A stretch of 64,000 nt of DNA from a virus (IMGVR_UViG_3300042892_004737:1-64000); one strand, 5' to 3'. Shown: positions 29,812 to 38,251, numbered from the stretch's first letter. Translations and numbers: made by a program. Notes: generated from the sequence alone by a model not told the origin.

Positions 29812-30375
29812 TTAGACCCGCCAACCCAGCGGCGTATCTCGGCCTCGCGGGACCATCCGGTTGAGCATCGGGTGTTTCAGGAGATGATCGAGGGCGTCGT
29901 GGCACTCCTCGTAGGTCGCGAACGTTTCCGAAATGCAATGGCTGGCTTCCGCGCAGCGGTGCCCCATGAGGTCTTCGTCCGCCATCACCGTCTGGATGTG
30001 GGCCGGGTCAGCATTGATCGAAATCAGATATCGATTCAGCGGGCCGATCTCACTCGTGATCGGCACCTCTTCAAATTCGTTAACCCAACGCTCTCCAGAG
30101 GCATCCACGTCGGCGTAGGGTTGAATGCGATACCGCTGCGCGATCTTCATCTGGTCGAGCACTAGGACCCCGCCCATGCCAAACTCGTTGTCGTTGGCAA
30201 AGGAGTATGCCGTGCCGTAGTTGCGGGTCAGGCGAGGCCCGTTGGGTTCCCCAGGCCTCCCCCAGTTGATGCCTTTGTGGAGAAAGTTCCCCTGCACGAT
30301 GGCAGCCAACAACAGGAGATCGGTTCCGTGGTAGAGCGGAGCCGATTTTGATTCAAAGATGTTGAAGTAGCGCAT
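29812..30375 (-). CDS. ART-fold protein (H-Y-E type), capsid-targeting leader
   Basis: 187 residues. After the leader MRYFNIFESKSAP comes LYHGT (His of the triad), LTRNYGTAYSFA (Tyr), and NEFEEVPITSEIGPLNRYL (Glu). These are the order and spacing of ADP-ribosyltransferase-like domains found in phage virion proteins. The leader has the I-F-E processing-type site. TAAATA lies 4 bases before the ATG. Likely a packaged effector. The substrate is unknown. Confidence 0.68.
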   Translation of the reverse strand: MRYFNIFESKSAPLYHGTDLLLLAAIVQGNFLHKGINWGRPGEPNGPRLTRNYGTAYSFANDNEFGMGGVLVLDQMKIAQRYRIQPYADVDASGERWVNEFEEVPITSEIGPLNRYLISINADPAHIQTVMADEDLMGHRCAEASHCISETFATYEECHDALDHLLKHPMLNRMVPRGRDTPLGWRV

Positions 30376-30379
30376 ACCC

Positions 30380-30385
30380 TATTTA
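30380..30385 (-). promoter_or_regulatory. TAAATA late-type box
   Basis: Minus strand, 4 bases before the ATG at 30375. Back-to-back with a rightward TTGACG promoter (30387-30414). Confidence 0.55.
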
Positions 30386-30386
30386 C

Positions 30387-30414
30387 TTGACGGTAAACCA
30401 ACTTGTGGTATCTC
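30387..30414 (+). promoter_or_regulatory. Sigma-70-like promoter
   Basis: TTGACG 30387-30392, 16-base spacer, TATCTC 30409-30414. Drives 30436 onwards. GGAG lies 7 bases before that ATG. Confidence 0.55.
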
Positions 30415-30435
30415 TGTCGTGAAATGGAGACTCCC

Positions 30436-30663
30436 ATGTTTACTGAAGTCGAAGACGCCGCCCGCACTCATGTTCCTGAACTCGAACAGGCGGCCTACAA
30501 TCAGATGCCGAAGAACTCCTGGACGGAACTGAAGCTCTATCGCTTCGACGGCACGGACCTCTATCAGTGGTTCGGCCGCGAGAAGATGCGCGACACGCCC
30601 GGCGAGCACTACTACGTCTGGCAGGACTCGGCCTCCGAAGTCTTTGTGATTCGTCAGCGATGA
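30436..30663 (+). CDS. Small protein of unknown function
   Basis: 75 residues (MFTEVEDAARTHVPELEQAA). Trp/Tyr-rich centre (YRFDGTDLYQWFGREKM). Not recognised. First gene of a six-gene operon in which every junction overlaps or nearly touches. Confidence 0.65.
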   Translation: MFTEVEDAARTHVPELEQAAYNQMPKNSWTELKLYRFDGTDLYQWFGREKMRDTPGEHYYVWQDSASEVFVIRQR

Positions 30664-31007
30664 GACGTACCGCCGCCCTTTCGGACTGCGAGCACGAACT
30701 CGCCAGAACTCGCACCGCCGTGCGGGAACTATCCGAGGCGCGCGGCGATCTTCAAGCGGTTTTGCACATGGCGGCCCTCGGTTGGACGCTAGTGCACGGC
30801 GTGATCGTCTACCATGGCGGATACTCGGCGATGATCGGCGAACTCCACGCGAAAGAAATCCTCAAGGGTGATTTCGTCATGGCGGAATATCAGACTCTGG
30901 AACCCGAGGACAACCTGGGTAACGAGATCGAAGACCGTTACGTGATCGCCTTCGAGGACGCCAAGGACGCCGTCGAGTTCAAACTCCGCTACAACGTGGA
31001 TACCTGA
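30660..31007 (+). CDS. Small protein with recurrent C-terminal motif
   Basis: 115 residues, ATGA overlap with the previous gene. The best example of the recurrent motif: RYVIAFEDAKDAVEFKLRYN at the C-terminus. N-terminal helix SDCEHELARTRTAVRELSEA. Unknown function. Confidence 0.68.
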   Translation: MRRTAALSDCEHELARTRTAVRELSEARGDLQAVLHMAALGWTLVHGVIVYHGGYSAMIGELHAKEILKGDFVMAEYQTLEPEDNLGNEIEDRYVIAFEDAKDAVEFKLRYNVDT

Positions 31008-31008
31008 C

Positions 31009-31194
31009 ATGACCAGTCTCGCGATGATGAACCTCGCGGTGAAGCGTTCGCAGAACCGCCCTCCTGTCCGGTCCCCATGGGTGCGACAAACCTACGAGCC
31101 CAATCTTGTGGTTCCGCCTATGCTGACGTCCGAAGAGCGGATGGCGAAACTGGAAGCCGACCTGAACGCGTTCGAACAGAGGATGAAATCCTGA
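31009..31194 (+). CDS. Small basic protein
   Basis: 61 residues, basic N-terminal half (VKRSQNRPPVRSPWVRQ) and a C-terminal helix (EERMAKLEADLNAFEQRMK). Not recognised. Confidence 0.55.
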   Translation: MTSLAMMNLAVKRSQNRPPVRSPWVRQTYEPNLVVPPMLTSEERMAKLEADLNAFEQRMKS

Positions 31195-31490
31195 TGGCCA
31201 AGAACGACATCTCTGCCGTGGTCGCGCGCCTGTCCGGGTTCGCCGCGAGCCCGGACACGACGCCCGAAGAGGCCGGGGATATCCATGACCTCATCACCTA
31301 CGCGAGCGACGTCACCGCCGTCTTGATCGAAGCCAAGAAATGGCTGGACGGTCAGCCCAACCGGAGCACGTCCGTCTACGAGACCAACTTCGCCATGGAA
31401 CGGGCCATTGAGGAGGTCTTGAATCGCACCGTGACCCGTGATCTCCCCCAAGGCGAAATGATTTCCATCTTCGACATAGCTGGCAAATGA
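31194..31490 (+). CDS. Small protein of unknown function
   Basis: 98 residues (MAKNDISAVVARLSGFAASP), mostly helical. Start and stop overlap neighbours (TGATG, ATGA). Confidence 0.65.
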   Translation: MAKNDISAVVARLSGFAASPDTTPEEAGDIHDLITYASDVTAVLIEAKKWLDGQPNRSTSVYETNFAMERAIEEVLNRTVTRDLPQGEMISIFDIAGK

Positions 31491-31996
31491 GCCGCTCGAC
31501 CGTTCCATTCGGCAACGACGCCATCAATGCCTACCTGGAGCAGCGGGGCGGTATAGCCCCGAGGCTTCGCGGGCAGTTGGGGGTCCATGCCCTCAATGCG
31601 GCTGGTTGGTATGTCGTCACGCTGCGGAGCCCGGCAATGCAGCAAGCGATGAGCGCGGCCGAGGAACTCGAACCCGGATACTACCAGTTCAATTCGGAGT
31701 TCTTTTTCCAGTCCCAGGAGGTCGCCGAGCGATTCGAGAACCGTTGGGCCCTTATGCTGGGGCCCCTTATCAGGAAAAATATTCCGTTCGCGGCGCCGCT
31801 GCGAAAATCTGGCTGGGTGTTCGAGCCCACCGGCCAGGAGCTAGACGATTTCTACGATGACATGAAGGCGTTGGGTTCCGAGGTCAGCGTCATCGACTAC
31901 GATTTCGGTTGGGCGGGCATTCGTTCGGAAGAATGCGCCGCGAAAGCCAGTCTGCTCGGCTATCAGGTCATGGACCTTCGGGGGCGTCGGCTGTGA
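31487..31996 (+). CDS. Phage protein of unknown function
   Basis: 169 residues. Contains YQFNSEFFFQSQEVAERFEN, a version of the strand-plus-helix motif placed centrally. Not recognised. Confidence 0.65.
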   Translation: MSRSTVPFGNDAINAYLEQRGGIAPRLRGQLGVHALNAAGWYVVTLRSPAMQQAMSAAEELEPGYYQFNSEFFFQSQEVAERFENRWALMLGPLIRKNIPFAAPLRKSGWVFEPTGQELDDFYDDMKALGSEVSVIDYDFGWAGIRSEECAAKASLLGYQVMDLRGRRL

Positions 31997-32526
31997 GCCT
32001 GCCACCCTTGTCGCAAATGAAGTCCGCTATTCAGGAAGCCCACCGCCCAAACATGGGCTCGACGGCGGCGCAATTCCTGTCAAATATGGGCTACCCGTAT
32101 TTCGACTATACACGTGAGCCCGTCCATGAATGGACGAAAACCCACGAACTATGCGGATGGGTCTTTGGTAAAGACTACACCTGGGTGGGGGCTCGGTTCT
32201 TTTTCAACAACGAAATCGACCGCGACGTCTTCCGCATGATCTTCAACGACGGCATCTACGTGTCGGACTGCCGATATATCGTTGAGGTTCCAGACCGCCA
32301 TCCGGTATTTCCATTCGATGGCGATCAAGCTTTCTTCGATATCGGCTATGAGCTTGGCATCTTGGAAGAACAATACGATCACCTCAACTTCCTTGGCTGG
32401 GTCGGCCTCTTCACCGAGAAACAGGTCGCCAAGGCGGCACTGGCCGGTTACCCGACGATTGCCCTTGAGCCATACAAGAAACGTATTGCGGAGTTCCACG
32501 CCGCCATAGTAGAACTCGGACTCTGA
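31993..32526 (+). CDS. Phage protein of unknown function
   Basis: 177 residues from a GTG overlapping the previous stop. It shares with the preceding gene a central WVGARFFFNNEIDRDVFRMI segment and GWVGLFTEKQVAKAALAGY near the end (compare GWAGIRSEECAAKASLLGY), so the two are tandem paralogues. Confidence 0.68.
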   Translation: MSLPPLSQMKSAIQEAHRPNMGSTAAQFLSNMGYPYFDYTREPVHEWTKTHELCGWVFGKDYTWVGARFFFNNEIDRDVFRMIFNDGIYVSDCRYIVEVPDRHPVFPFDGDQAFFDIGYELGILEEQYDHLNFLGWVGLFTEKQVAKAALAGYPTIALEPYKKRIAEFHAAIVELGL

Positions 32527-32881
32527 TTATTTCGTCGGCGAGGGTGGCCACCCAGACCGGCGAAAGTGTTTTGCAGCACCGCCCTGGCGAGATGTCAGTC
32601 CGACAGGAGACTACGGTCATCCTCAAGGGTCAGCCTTTAACGGGCTTAGGTGGAACGGGATTGTTTGCCCGCGTAAGGGAGGCCCGCTTAGGCTGGTGGG
32701 CTCCATGCACAATCAGGCGGATTCTGTTGGGGGCGGCGCGCTCTTGCAGACACGTCATGGGCTTGATCGGATAGGCTTCTGATCTCTGCCGCTTGGTGAC
32801 CGCAGCACGTCCGCGTCGGTTGTGACGGCCTCCGTTGGTGCGCACCTTCGGGGGCCGTTCTTCGTTTCGCGAAGATATCGG
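32527..32881 (+). other. Non-coding gap, about 355 bases
   Basis: No convincing protein gene. Several GC-rich inverted repeats are visible (GGGTGGCCACCC near 32545, CTTCG-TTTCG-CGAAG near 32866), so it could be an RNA or an untranslated tail. No internal promoter is clear. Confidence 0.35.
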
Positions 32882-32908
32882 TTGACCGAAAAAACTGCAC
32901 GGTATAGT
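32882..32908 (+). promoter_or_regulatory. Promoter
   Basis: TTGACC 32882-32887, 15-base spacer, TATAGT 32903-32908, 5-8 bases before GTG/ATG starts at 32914/32917. Confidence 0.5.
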
Positions 32909-32916
32909 GGCAGGTG

Positions 32917-33375
32917 ATGGGAAAAGCATCGCGCAAGCAAGAAGGGTTCGTCTTCTCCAAGGATGAACGTGGTCGGGACGTCATTGTCGCTGAGCCTGCC
33001 CCCACGTCGATGGTTTCGATGGACGATAACTTCCAGCCGCCCGCCGTGGTCGAGGAACCAGAGCCCAAACAACCGTTCGTCAATCCGGTCGCCCGCTTCG
33101 CCGACTTCATTGTCGATTCCGGTGACGAGGGTAAATGGGGGCGACTAAACCTCATGGCTCCCGTCGTCGGAGCCGTGGTGATCGGCGCAATCGTCGGGTT
33201 CATTCGACTCGTGACCATCTATCCGAAATTCTGGGGATGGTTTTTCGCGGGGCTCGTCGCGACCTTTGTCGCCTACGTCGCGGGTTGGATTGTCATGTGG
33301 CTCATCGCGCTGGTCAGGGGCTCGATGAGGGAATCGAACAACAGCAGCGGTGGCAGCGGGTACGACTACTACTAG
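32917..33375 (+). CDS. Membrane protein with two transmembrane segments
   Basis: 152 residues. Hydrophilic N-terminal 80 residues, then two membrane segments (MAPVVGAVVIGAIVGFI and FFAGLVATFVAYVAGWIVMW) and a Ser/Gly/Tyr tail (SGGSGYDYY). The start may be the GTG three bases upstream. Holin-like topology, but nothing else supports lysis. Confidence 0.65.
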   Translation: MGKASRKQEGFVFSKDERGRDVIVAEPAPTSMVSMDDNFQPPAVVEEPEPKQPFVNPVARFADFIVDSGDEGKWGRLNLMAPVVGAVVIGAIVGFIRLVTIYPKFWGWFFAGLVATFVAYVAGWIVMWLIALVRGSMRESNNSSGGSGYDYY

Positions 33376-33968
33376 AACTGTCCGCGCTTCCAATCGTATT
33401 CGCGCTGCTGCTCGTCGTGATAGCGAGCCAGTTGTTCCTTGTCGGTTGACCACCAATAGTCACCGCGCTCGTCCCGCAGACGGTTCTGACCCGTGTAGTC
33501 GTCCTCGCCAGAAAACTTCGGATATTTGCTCCCGTCGTAGTGGGGGAAACTGAGCGGCTGATATTCAGCCCAAAATTTCTCGAAATCCTCGTGATCGGGA
33601 TGGAAATCTGGATACCACTCGGGGCGATAGCGATGGTACTCGGGGTCAGAGGGGTGGATGACTCGGATGTCGTGCCCCTCGCCGGTCTGATCGGCCGTTG
33701 CATCGAGTATGCTGTTATCGGGCAAGAGGTTCCAGAGGTGGCCCGTGATAGCGACGTCCTGATAGTCGGCGGACGTGTAGGTGCCGCTGACACGGTCCCA
33801 TCCGTATTCGTCATCGAGCCATTCCGAGACGAGGTGGCATGACCCGCCCCCGCCGTTGTCGATGCGGCACTGGTGTCGAATCTCGCGCAGCTTGGCGAGG
33901 AACTCCGGGGTGAGACCAGGAAAGGGTTGGGCTCTGTTTTCGGCCAGGATGTTGAGGAACTCTCGCAT
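33372..33968 (-). CDS. Cysteine-peptidase/transglutaminase-like protein, capsid-targeting leader
   Basis: 198 residues. Leader MREFLNILAENRA with the L-A-E site. Then a possible papain-like triad: Cys44 in GGSCHLVSEWL, His77 in TGHLWNLL, Asp89 in ILDATADQ. The His-to-Asp spacing (12) equals that in the protein at 55029. The C-terminal third is rich in Asp, Tyr and His. TAAATA lies 4 bases before the ATG. It could be an injected protease or deamidase. The fold call is an inference from motif order. Confidence 0.55.
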   Translation of the reverse strand: MREFLNILAENRAQPFPGLTPEFLAKLREIRHQCRIDNGGGGSCHLVSEWLDDEYGWDRVSGTYTSADYQDVAITGHLWNLLPDNSILDATADQTGEGHDIRVIHPSDPEYHRYRPEWYPDFHPDHEDFEKFWAEYQPLSFPHYDGSKYPKFSGEDDYTGQNRLRDERGDYWWSTDKEQLARYHDEQQREYDWKRGQF

Positions 33969-33972
33969 CGAA

Positions 33973-33978
33973 TATTTA
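33973..33978 (-). promoter_or_regulatory. TAAATA late-type box (divergent pair)
   Basis: Minus strand, 4 bases before the ATG at 33968. Back-to-back with the box at 33994. Confidence 0.6.
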
Positions 33979-33993
33979 GCCACCAAGCCGTGA

Positions 33994-33999
33994 TAAATA
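33994..33999 (+). promoter_or_regulatory. TAAATA late-type box (divergent pair)
   Basis: 4 bases (tcgg) before the ATG at 34004. Confidence 0.6.
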
Positions 34000-34003
34000 T
34001 CGG

Positions 34004-34864
34004 ATGGACAACTCCGATATACGAAAATCCCTAGCCATCGTCGAAACGTCCCAGGCACCGGAAATTCGTTGTAGCTGTTGCACAGACGAGCACCTCAATG
34101 AATACGCTCATACTGGTGGCGAAAGCAGTGTTCAATCGTTCCAGGTTGGCGGAGTAAACATATCTATCGGCGCGTTGGGGTCAGTCACTGTCAACGGCGT
34201 AGAATATGGCGGTTCAAACTATTCCAACGTTGGTCAGAACACTGGTCAGAACACTGGTCAGAATAGCGCGGGACGCGAGATCACGAGCCGTGGAGGCAAG
34301 AACCGTCCGGCCGTAAACTTCCCATACGTTAAGGGCACAGATTACTTCAATGACCTGGACCCGAATGACCCAAACGTAGAAGTCGAGACCGTGGACGTTG
34401 GTCAGACTAAGATAATCTTCTATGGTGATGGCATTTCCGAGTCGTACAAAAACGCGATGGTGCGATGCTTCAATGCGGCGCGTCGCTACATGGAGGCCAA
34501 GGGGGTGGGCTGGCTCATGTCGGTTGACGTTAGTGTCAAGCATACCCGGCACGGCGTTGGCGGTTACTACGACTACGCCGGAGATAATGTTTGGCTTGTG
34601 CCGAGCACCAACGACCCGTTCCTTATCCACGCTATCATTCACGAATTCGGCCATCGTTTTGAGTACCGCTTCCCTGGTTGCCGAGTGCACCTGAACGACC
34701 GATACAACTGGTGTCTTCAAAATGACCCCGGCGCATTCCCGAGAGACTATTCGAGAAACAACTTTGGTGAGTTCTGGGCCGACTGCTTCGCTTCTTGGGT
34801 ACTGGGGACTCCGCTCAAGCCCCATATAACTTCTTTCGTCGAGCACATCGTGGCCAATAAATGA
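34004..34864 (+). CDS. Zinc metalloprotease (HExxH), capsid-targeting leader
   Basis: 286 residues. Leader MDNSDIRKSLAIVETS contains I-V-E. Residues 40-100 hold a low-complexity GQNTGQNTGQN repeat. The catalytic domain has HEFGH (213-217) with a probable third ligand Glu256 in GEFWADCF, the gluzincin layout. Likely a peptidase delivered with the virion that cuts host proteins, though a structural role is possible. Overlaps the next gene by ATGA. Confidence 0.75.
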   Translation: MDNSDIRKSLAIVETSQAPEIRCSCCTDEHLNEYAHTGGESSVQSFQVGGVNISIGALGSVTVNGVEYGGSNYSNVGQNTGQNTGQNSAGREITSRGGKNRPAVNFPYVKGTDYFNDLDPNDPNVEVETVDVGQTKIIFYGDGISESYKNAMVRCFNAARRYMEAKGVGWLMSVDVSVKHTRHGVGGYYDYAGDNVWLVPSTNDPFLIHAIIHEFGHRFEYRFPGCRVHLNDRYNWCLQNDPGAFPRDYSRNNFGEFWADCFASWVLGTPLKPHITSFVEHIVANK

Positions 34865-35382
34865 AAACCTACGCTGACATCATCGTCGAGAGTATCCTTG
34901 GCGAGGCTATCGTGTACCAGGACCGAATCCTGAATCCCGGTGATAATCGCAAGACCGTCATCTGCCTCGCGCCGACCAAGGCGGAATGGAATGCCCGATA
35001 TCCACAGGGCGCCGCTGGCGTTCTGATGAAAGACGGTCAGATCGTCATCGGCGACGGGTGCTGTCTTGCCCATGACGTCATTTGCGATCACGCCGGTCTC
35101 GACATCCACAACGAAGCCTACCGGCTCCAGATGTCCCGCACGCATTGCTACGGCGAGATTTGGATGACGGACGGTGACTACGAGGGGATGTCGGATGACG
35201 ACATTCGGCTGGCCGTTCAGGAGCAGTATGGCGAACCCCTGGAAGCCATGACCGCCAAGATCGCGGCTGCCGTCCAGAGGTTCATGGGTCCCGTTCAAGT
35301 TCGAGCTATCCCGCTCGGCGAGGACCAGAAACCCTTGATGGCTGATGACGTTGCCTTCGTGGACGCCTGTTGGGCGCGCTAA
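34861..35382 (+). CDS. Unknown protein with T4-like capsid-targeting leader
   Basis: 173 residues. MKTYADIIVESILGEA is nearly identical to the start of the ART-like gene at 46774 (MKTYADILVESIMG) and close to the T4 internal-protein leader MKTYQEFIAEA. The rest contains DGCCLAHDVICDHAGLDIHN and a helical C-terminus, with no recognised domain. Coupled to the metalloprotease gene, so the two may be packaged together. Confidence 0.7.
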   Translation: MKTYADIIVESILGEAIVYQDRILNPGDNRKTVICLAPTKAEWNARYPQGAAGVLMKDGQIVIGDGCCLAHDVICDHAGLDIHNEAYRLQMSRTHCYGEIWMTDGDYEGMSDDDIRLAVQEQYGEPLEAMTAKIAAAVQRFMGPVQVRAIPLGEDQKPLMADDVAFVDACWAR

Positions 35383-35387
35383 AATAG

Positions 35388-35423
35388 TTGACATGTTCGG
35401 GATACGAGATAATGGTCTCGTAT
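35388..35423 (+). promoter_or_regulatory. Leaderless promoter with palindromic operator
   Basis: TTGACA 35388-35393, 16-base spacer, TAATGG 35410-35415, then 6 bases to the ATG. The -10 is the centre of a perfect 8-base inverted repeat ATACGAGA-taatgg-TCTCGTAT (35402-35423). Confidence 0.65.
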
Positions 35424-36273
35424 GCGCAACTACACAGCCGCCACCCGCCTCATCCTCGCCGCCGCAGTCGAGGGCAGTGTCCTCTTCTACGATCTGGGCG
35501 AGACCCTGTCATTGGCCGCCGATGGTCGCCGCAATCGCGATCAGGAAGAGCGTCAGCAGCGTATCGCCAAGGACTGGAACCGCTTCCGCGCCCGCACCGC
35601 CGCCAAGCTGGAAACTGTTCTGGGTCGTCACTGGCCCAAGGCCGTTCGCCTCACGCCCGTCCTCCCCGACGCCCGCGAGGAAATCAATCGCCTCATCCGC
35701 TTGGACGACATCGTCCTCAAGCTGCACGAATACGATAGCGGCAGCGTCTATCTCAGCGGCACGGTTCTTCAGGACGCCGATGGCGAACACGTCAACGAAG
35801 ACGGAGTTCTGATGTCCGAGTGCGACCCCGAGGGCAAGCCGTATCCCAAGGCCGGGCCCGGCGAACGTCGCTGGCGGGTTTCGATGTCCTACAAGGGCGG
35901 CGTGAGTTCGTCGGACTACCACGGAATCGTCTGCACCCCGACTGCCCGCGAAGCTGTCGAGGTCAAGCTGGCGTGGAACGACGACCCCGAGAACCCGCTG
36001 AACAAGGTCAACGCGCAGGGGTTCCGCCCGTCCGATCTGTTCTCGTGCAAACGCGAAGACCTCGGTTTCGCGTCCGCCTATGACATCGACGACGAGGGCT
36101 CGACCTTCTACTTCAACGGGCCCAACCTCGAAGAGAACGATGAGACCCGCAAGGTCAACAAGGCGTTCGAGATCATGTCCCGTCTCGACACCGACCCCGG
36201 CGCCAAGTCGGAGTTCGACAGCCTTCTCGCCGAAGCCATGGCGGCGTCGATGGGCGGTATGCGACTCCTGTGA
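35422..36273 (+). CDS. Phage protein of unknown function, 283 residues
   Basis: Not recognised. N-terminal helical region (RDQEERQQRIAKDWNRFRAR), acidic middle, and an Ala/Met-rich ending. Its transcript should begin at the ATG. First gene of an operon reaching 37015. Confidence 0.7.
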   Translation: MRNYTAATRLILAAAVEGSVLFYDLGETLSLAADGRRNRDQEERQQRIAKDWNRFRARTAAKLETVLGRHWPKAVRLTPVLPDAREEINRLIRLDDIVLKLHEYDSGSVYLSGTVLQDADGEHVNEDGVLMSECDPEGKPYPKAGPGERRWRVSMSYKGGVSSSDYHGIVCTPTAREAVEVKLAWNDDPENPLNKVNAQGFRPSDLFSCKREDLGFASAYDIDDEGSTFYFNGPNLEENDETRKVNKAFEIMSRLDTDPGAKSEFDSLLAEAMAASMGGMRLL

Positions 36274-36683
36274 GCCCGATGGGGCGCCTCATTGCCCGCG
36301 TGTGGCAGCATGTCTGGAATCAGCCCAGTGCGTGGTTCGAGGCCAGCGGGGGCGACTACCATGCTGAGGTTCTGAAAAACAATTCCCGATCTGGCCTGCG
36401 GGTTCGGTTGTCGCGAAGCATCGACACCGACCAGGGGCAGTTCTACTGGCAAGCGACGCTCGGTCTTGGCATCCCATTCGACGGCTGGACGGCTGGGCCG
36501 CACGACGCCCTCCTTACCGTCCCGAGAATGGGGCGCAGAACCCTGTATGGAATGCGGGCGCAGTCGGACGGAACCACGACCTTCCACGGTCCCCTGATGA
36601 TCTTGAAGTTCGACGGGGACCGGGACCGATTTGAGCGCGACATCACCCTCTTCCCGATGATCGCCGAGATGGAAGCCGAATGA
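36270..36683 (+). CDS. Phage protein of unknown function
   Basis: 137 residues from a GTG overlapping the previous stop. The segment GPLMILKFDGDRDRFERDIT resembles the recurrent C-terminal motif and the end of the next gene. Not recognised. Confidence 0.65.
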   Translation: MSPMGRLIARVWQHVWNQPSAWFEASGGDYHAEVLKNNSRSGLRVRLSRSIDTDQGQFYWQATLGLGIPFDGWTAGPHDALLTVPRMGRRTLYGMRAQSDGTTTFHGPLMILKFDGDRDRFERDITLFPMIAEMEAE

Positions 36684-37015
36684 TCGACGCCAGGATTATT
36701 GTGCGAACCGCTTTCGCCTTGGCGATGGGAGTAGCCAACGGACGAGGGTTCGGCTTTCGCTCGAACGGCGTCGAGTTCACTCTTAAAATCGATTCCAGGA
36801 GGGACCCTCGTGGGGCGCACGACGTGGAGATCGAGGCATCGGACTGGAAAATCGCAGCAGTCTTCCGGGAAGCCACCGCCGACGATACCGTCTGGGAAAT
36901 ATGGGGACCAGAATCCAAGCTCGTGGTCGAAGAGATCACGGTGACCGGAGACGCCGACAAGGCTTCGCGGGATATTACCTTGGCATGGATGGACGAGACC
37001 TTCCGCCCAACCTAA
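36680..37015 (+). CDS. Phage protein of unknown function
   Basis: 111 residues, ATGA overlap. The ending VVEEITVTGDADKASRDITL parallels the upstream gene, suggesting tandem paralogues. Confidence 0.65.
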   Translation: MIDARIIVRTAFALAMGVANGRGFGFRSNGVEFTLKIDSRRDPRGAHDVEIEASDWKIAAVFREATADDTVWEIWGPESKLVVEEITVTGDADKASRDITLAWMDETFRPT

Positions 37016-37018
37016 ATA
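37013..37018 (+). promoter_or_regulatory. TAAATA late-type box
   Basis: It includes the previous gene's stop codon and lies 4 bases before the ATG at 37023. Confidence 0.55.
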
Positions 37019-37022
37019 TCTG

Positions 37023-37238
37023 ATGAAAAGATACTCCGTCATCCTGGCCAAGAACAACGACCTTCGCCCCGGCGTGGCGGCGGGTATCATCGACAACCCG
37101 AGCCTGTCCCGCATTCCCATCGCGGAGTTCGCCTCAGAGAGCGTGGCCTTCCATGTCTGTGCGCTAATGAACGACAGCACGTATCAGCTTCCGGCCGTTG
37201 AGCCCGGCAACAAGGGTCGAACCAGAGTCGGCCAATGA
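37023..37238 (+). CDS. Small protein of unknown function
   Basis: 71 residues. The start MKRYSVILAKNN resembles the capsid-targeting leaders but lacks the Glu of the (I/L)-x-E site. Overlaps the next gene, an ART-like protein, by ATGA. Confidence 0.6.
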   Translation: MKRYSVILAKNNDLRPGVAAGIIDNPSLSRIPIAEFASESVAFHVCALMNDSTYQLPAVEPGNKGRTRVGQ

Positions 37239-37717
37239 GATACAGCGAGATCGCCTTCAAAGACCCCTTGGATGCCTTCGACGAAGAGAAGCGCGCGCCT
37301 GATGACCGCTGGCCACTGAGCCGCTTCCCCAAGAAAGTCTTGCCTGCTGGGACCGTCCTTCATCACGGCACCGACAACCCAACCGACTTCGAAATCCCAA
37401 ACGGGCCATGCGCGTGGTTCACCATTGACGACGGCGCGGCCAAGGAATGGGCCGGATGGGCGAACCAGGGCGATTCCTACTATAAGGGCCGTAAACGGGT
37501 TCTCTCCTACGAGACCACCCGCGACCTGACCCTCTATGACATCACCGACGCCCGGACCTATTACGAACTCGCCTTCGCACTGACTGGAGACCCCGAGCAC
37601 GGGCACATGGACGTGGCAGCACATTTGGCCGAGACTGGCGCCGAGGGCTGGATGTCCGATGGTCCCCGAGGCGAGATCATGATCGTGAACCCCGAGGGGG
37701 CGATTCGTCCAATCTAA
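37235..37717 (+). CDS. ART-fold protein (H-Y-E-like)
   Basis: 160 residues. VLHHGTDNP (His), CAWFTIDDGAAKEWA (aromatic position) and PRGEIMIVNPEG (Glu) follow the order of PARP-like ADP-ribosyltransferase domains. The N-terminus MRYSEIAFKDPLDAF starts like the other late leaders but has no clear I/L-x-E. Shares the late box at 37013 through the preceding gene. Enzyme activity is unproven. Confidence 0.55.
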   Translation: MRYSEIAFKDPLDAFDEEKRAPDDRWPLSRFPKKVLPAGTVLHHGTDNPTDFEIPNGPCAWFTIDDGAAKEWAGWANQGDSYYKGRKRVLSYETTRDLTLYDITDARTYYELAFALTGDPEHGHMDVAAHLAETGAEGWMSDGPRGEIMIVNPEGAIRPI

Positions 37718-37743
37718 ATTTCGACTACGACCGTTCCGTCATC

Positions 37744-37749
37744 TACTAT
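37744..37749 (+). promoter_or_regulatory. -10 of a leaderless promoter
   Basis: TACTAT, 6 bases before the ATG at 37756. Weak -35 TTCGAC at 37720. Confidence 0.45.
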
Positions 37750-37755
37750 GTAGTC

Positions 37756-38073
37756 ATGATTAAGCTATCAAAAAATCAGCGTATTGTCGGGCACGCACTT
37801 CATGATTCGAGAGCCACGTCCGTAGGAGAGTTGAAGAAGGTAATCGACGCGTTGGGGAAACATCGTCTGACTGCCGAGACTATCCTTGCTGCATTGAAAA
37901 AGTTGACCGAGGCTGCACTTGTCAGGCGTGGCGGCGCGAACTTTTTCTACCTGACCCCCGAAGGAAAGATTCGATTTGTGAGAAGGGAAGGGATGCCAGC
38001 GTTTCCGCACCCCGTCGAGGCCCACGCCATACTTCGCCGCAGAAAAATCGCCCGGCAGAAATTTTCTTATTGA
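37756..38073 (+). CDS. Winged-helix DNA-binding protein
   Basis: 105 residues. LTAETILAALKKLTEAALVR followed by GGANFFYLTPEGK is a recognition helix plus wing. Very basic C-terminus (ILRRRKIARQKFS). Probably a small transcription regulator made from a leaderless message. Confidence 0.65.
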   Translation: MIKLSKNQRIVGHALHDSRATSVGELKKVIDALGKHRLTAETILAALKKLTEAALVRRGGANFFYLTPEGKIRFVRREGMPAFPHPVEAHAILRRRKIARQKFSY

Positions 38074-38100
38074 CGTCTTTTCGAACCATCTGTATAAATA
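38070..38100 (+). promoter_or_regulatory. Promoter with TTGACG and TATAAATA
   Basis: TTGACG 38070-38075, 17-base spacer, TATAAATA 38093-38100. It fits both sigma-70 and the late-box pattern. It drives a 35-codon gene and possibly tRNA array 2. Confidence 0.6.
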
Positions 38101-38108
38101 GTTACATC

Positions 38109-38216
38109 ATGACCTACACCATCAACCAACGCCGAGATCGACAGCAACGGGACCGCCAACGCGGTTGCGGGGTTTCTCGTCGTGTGGACAATGGTGATCA
38201 AGGAGGCGGCTGCTAA
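38109..38216 (+). CDS. Small basic peptide, 35 residues
   Basis: MTYTINQRRDRQQRDRQRGC followed by a Gly-rich ending. It lies between a strong promoter and a terminator, so it is transcribed on its own. Unknown function. Confidence 0.4.
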   Translation: MTYTINQRRDRQQRDRQRGCGVSRRVDNGDQGGGC

Positions 38217-38251
38217 GGCCAAATCCTCGGTCTAGGTCTACAGGATTAGAA

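Noticed and set aside
32917-33375. Holin
   Set aside because: Two membrane segments alone are not enough, and no endolysin or spanin lies beside it.
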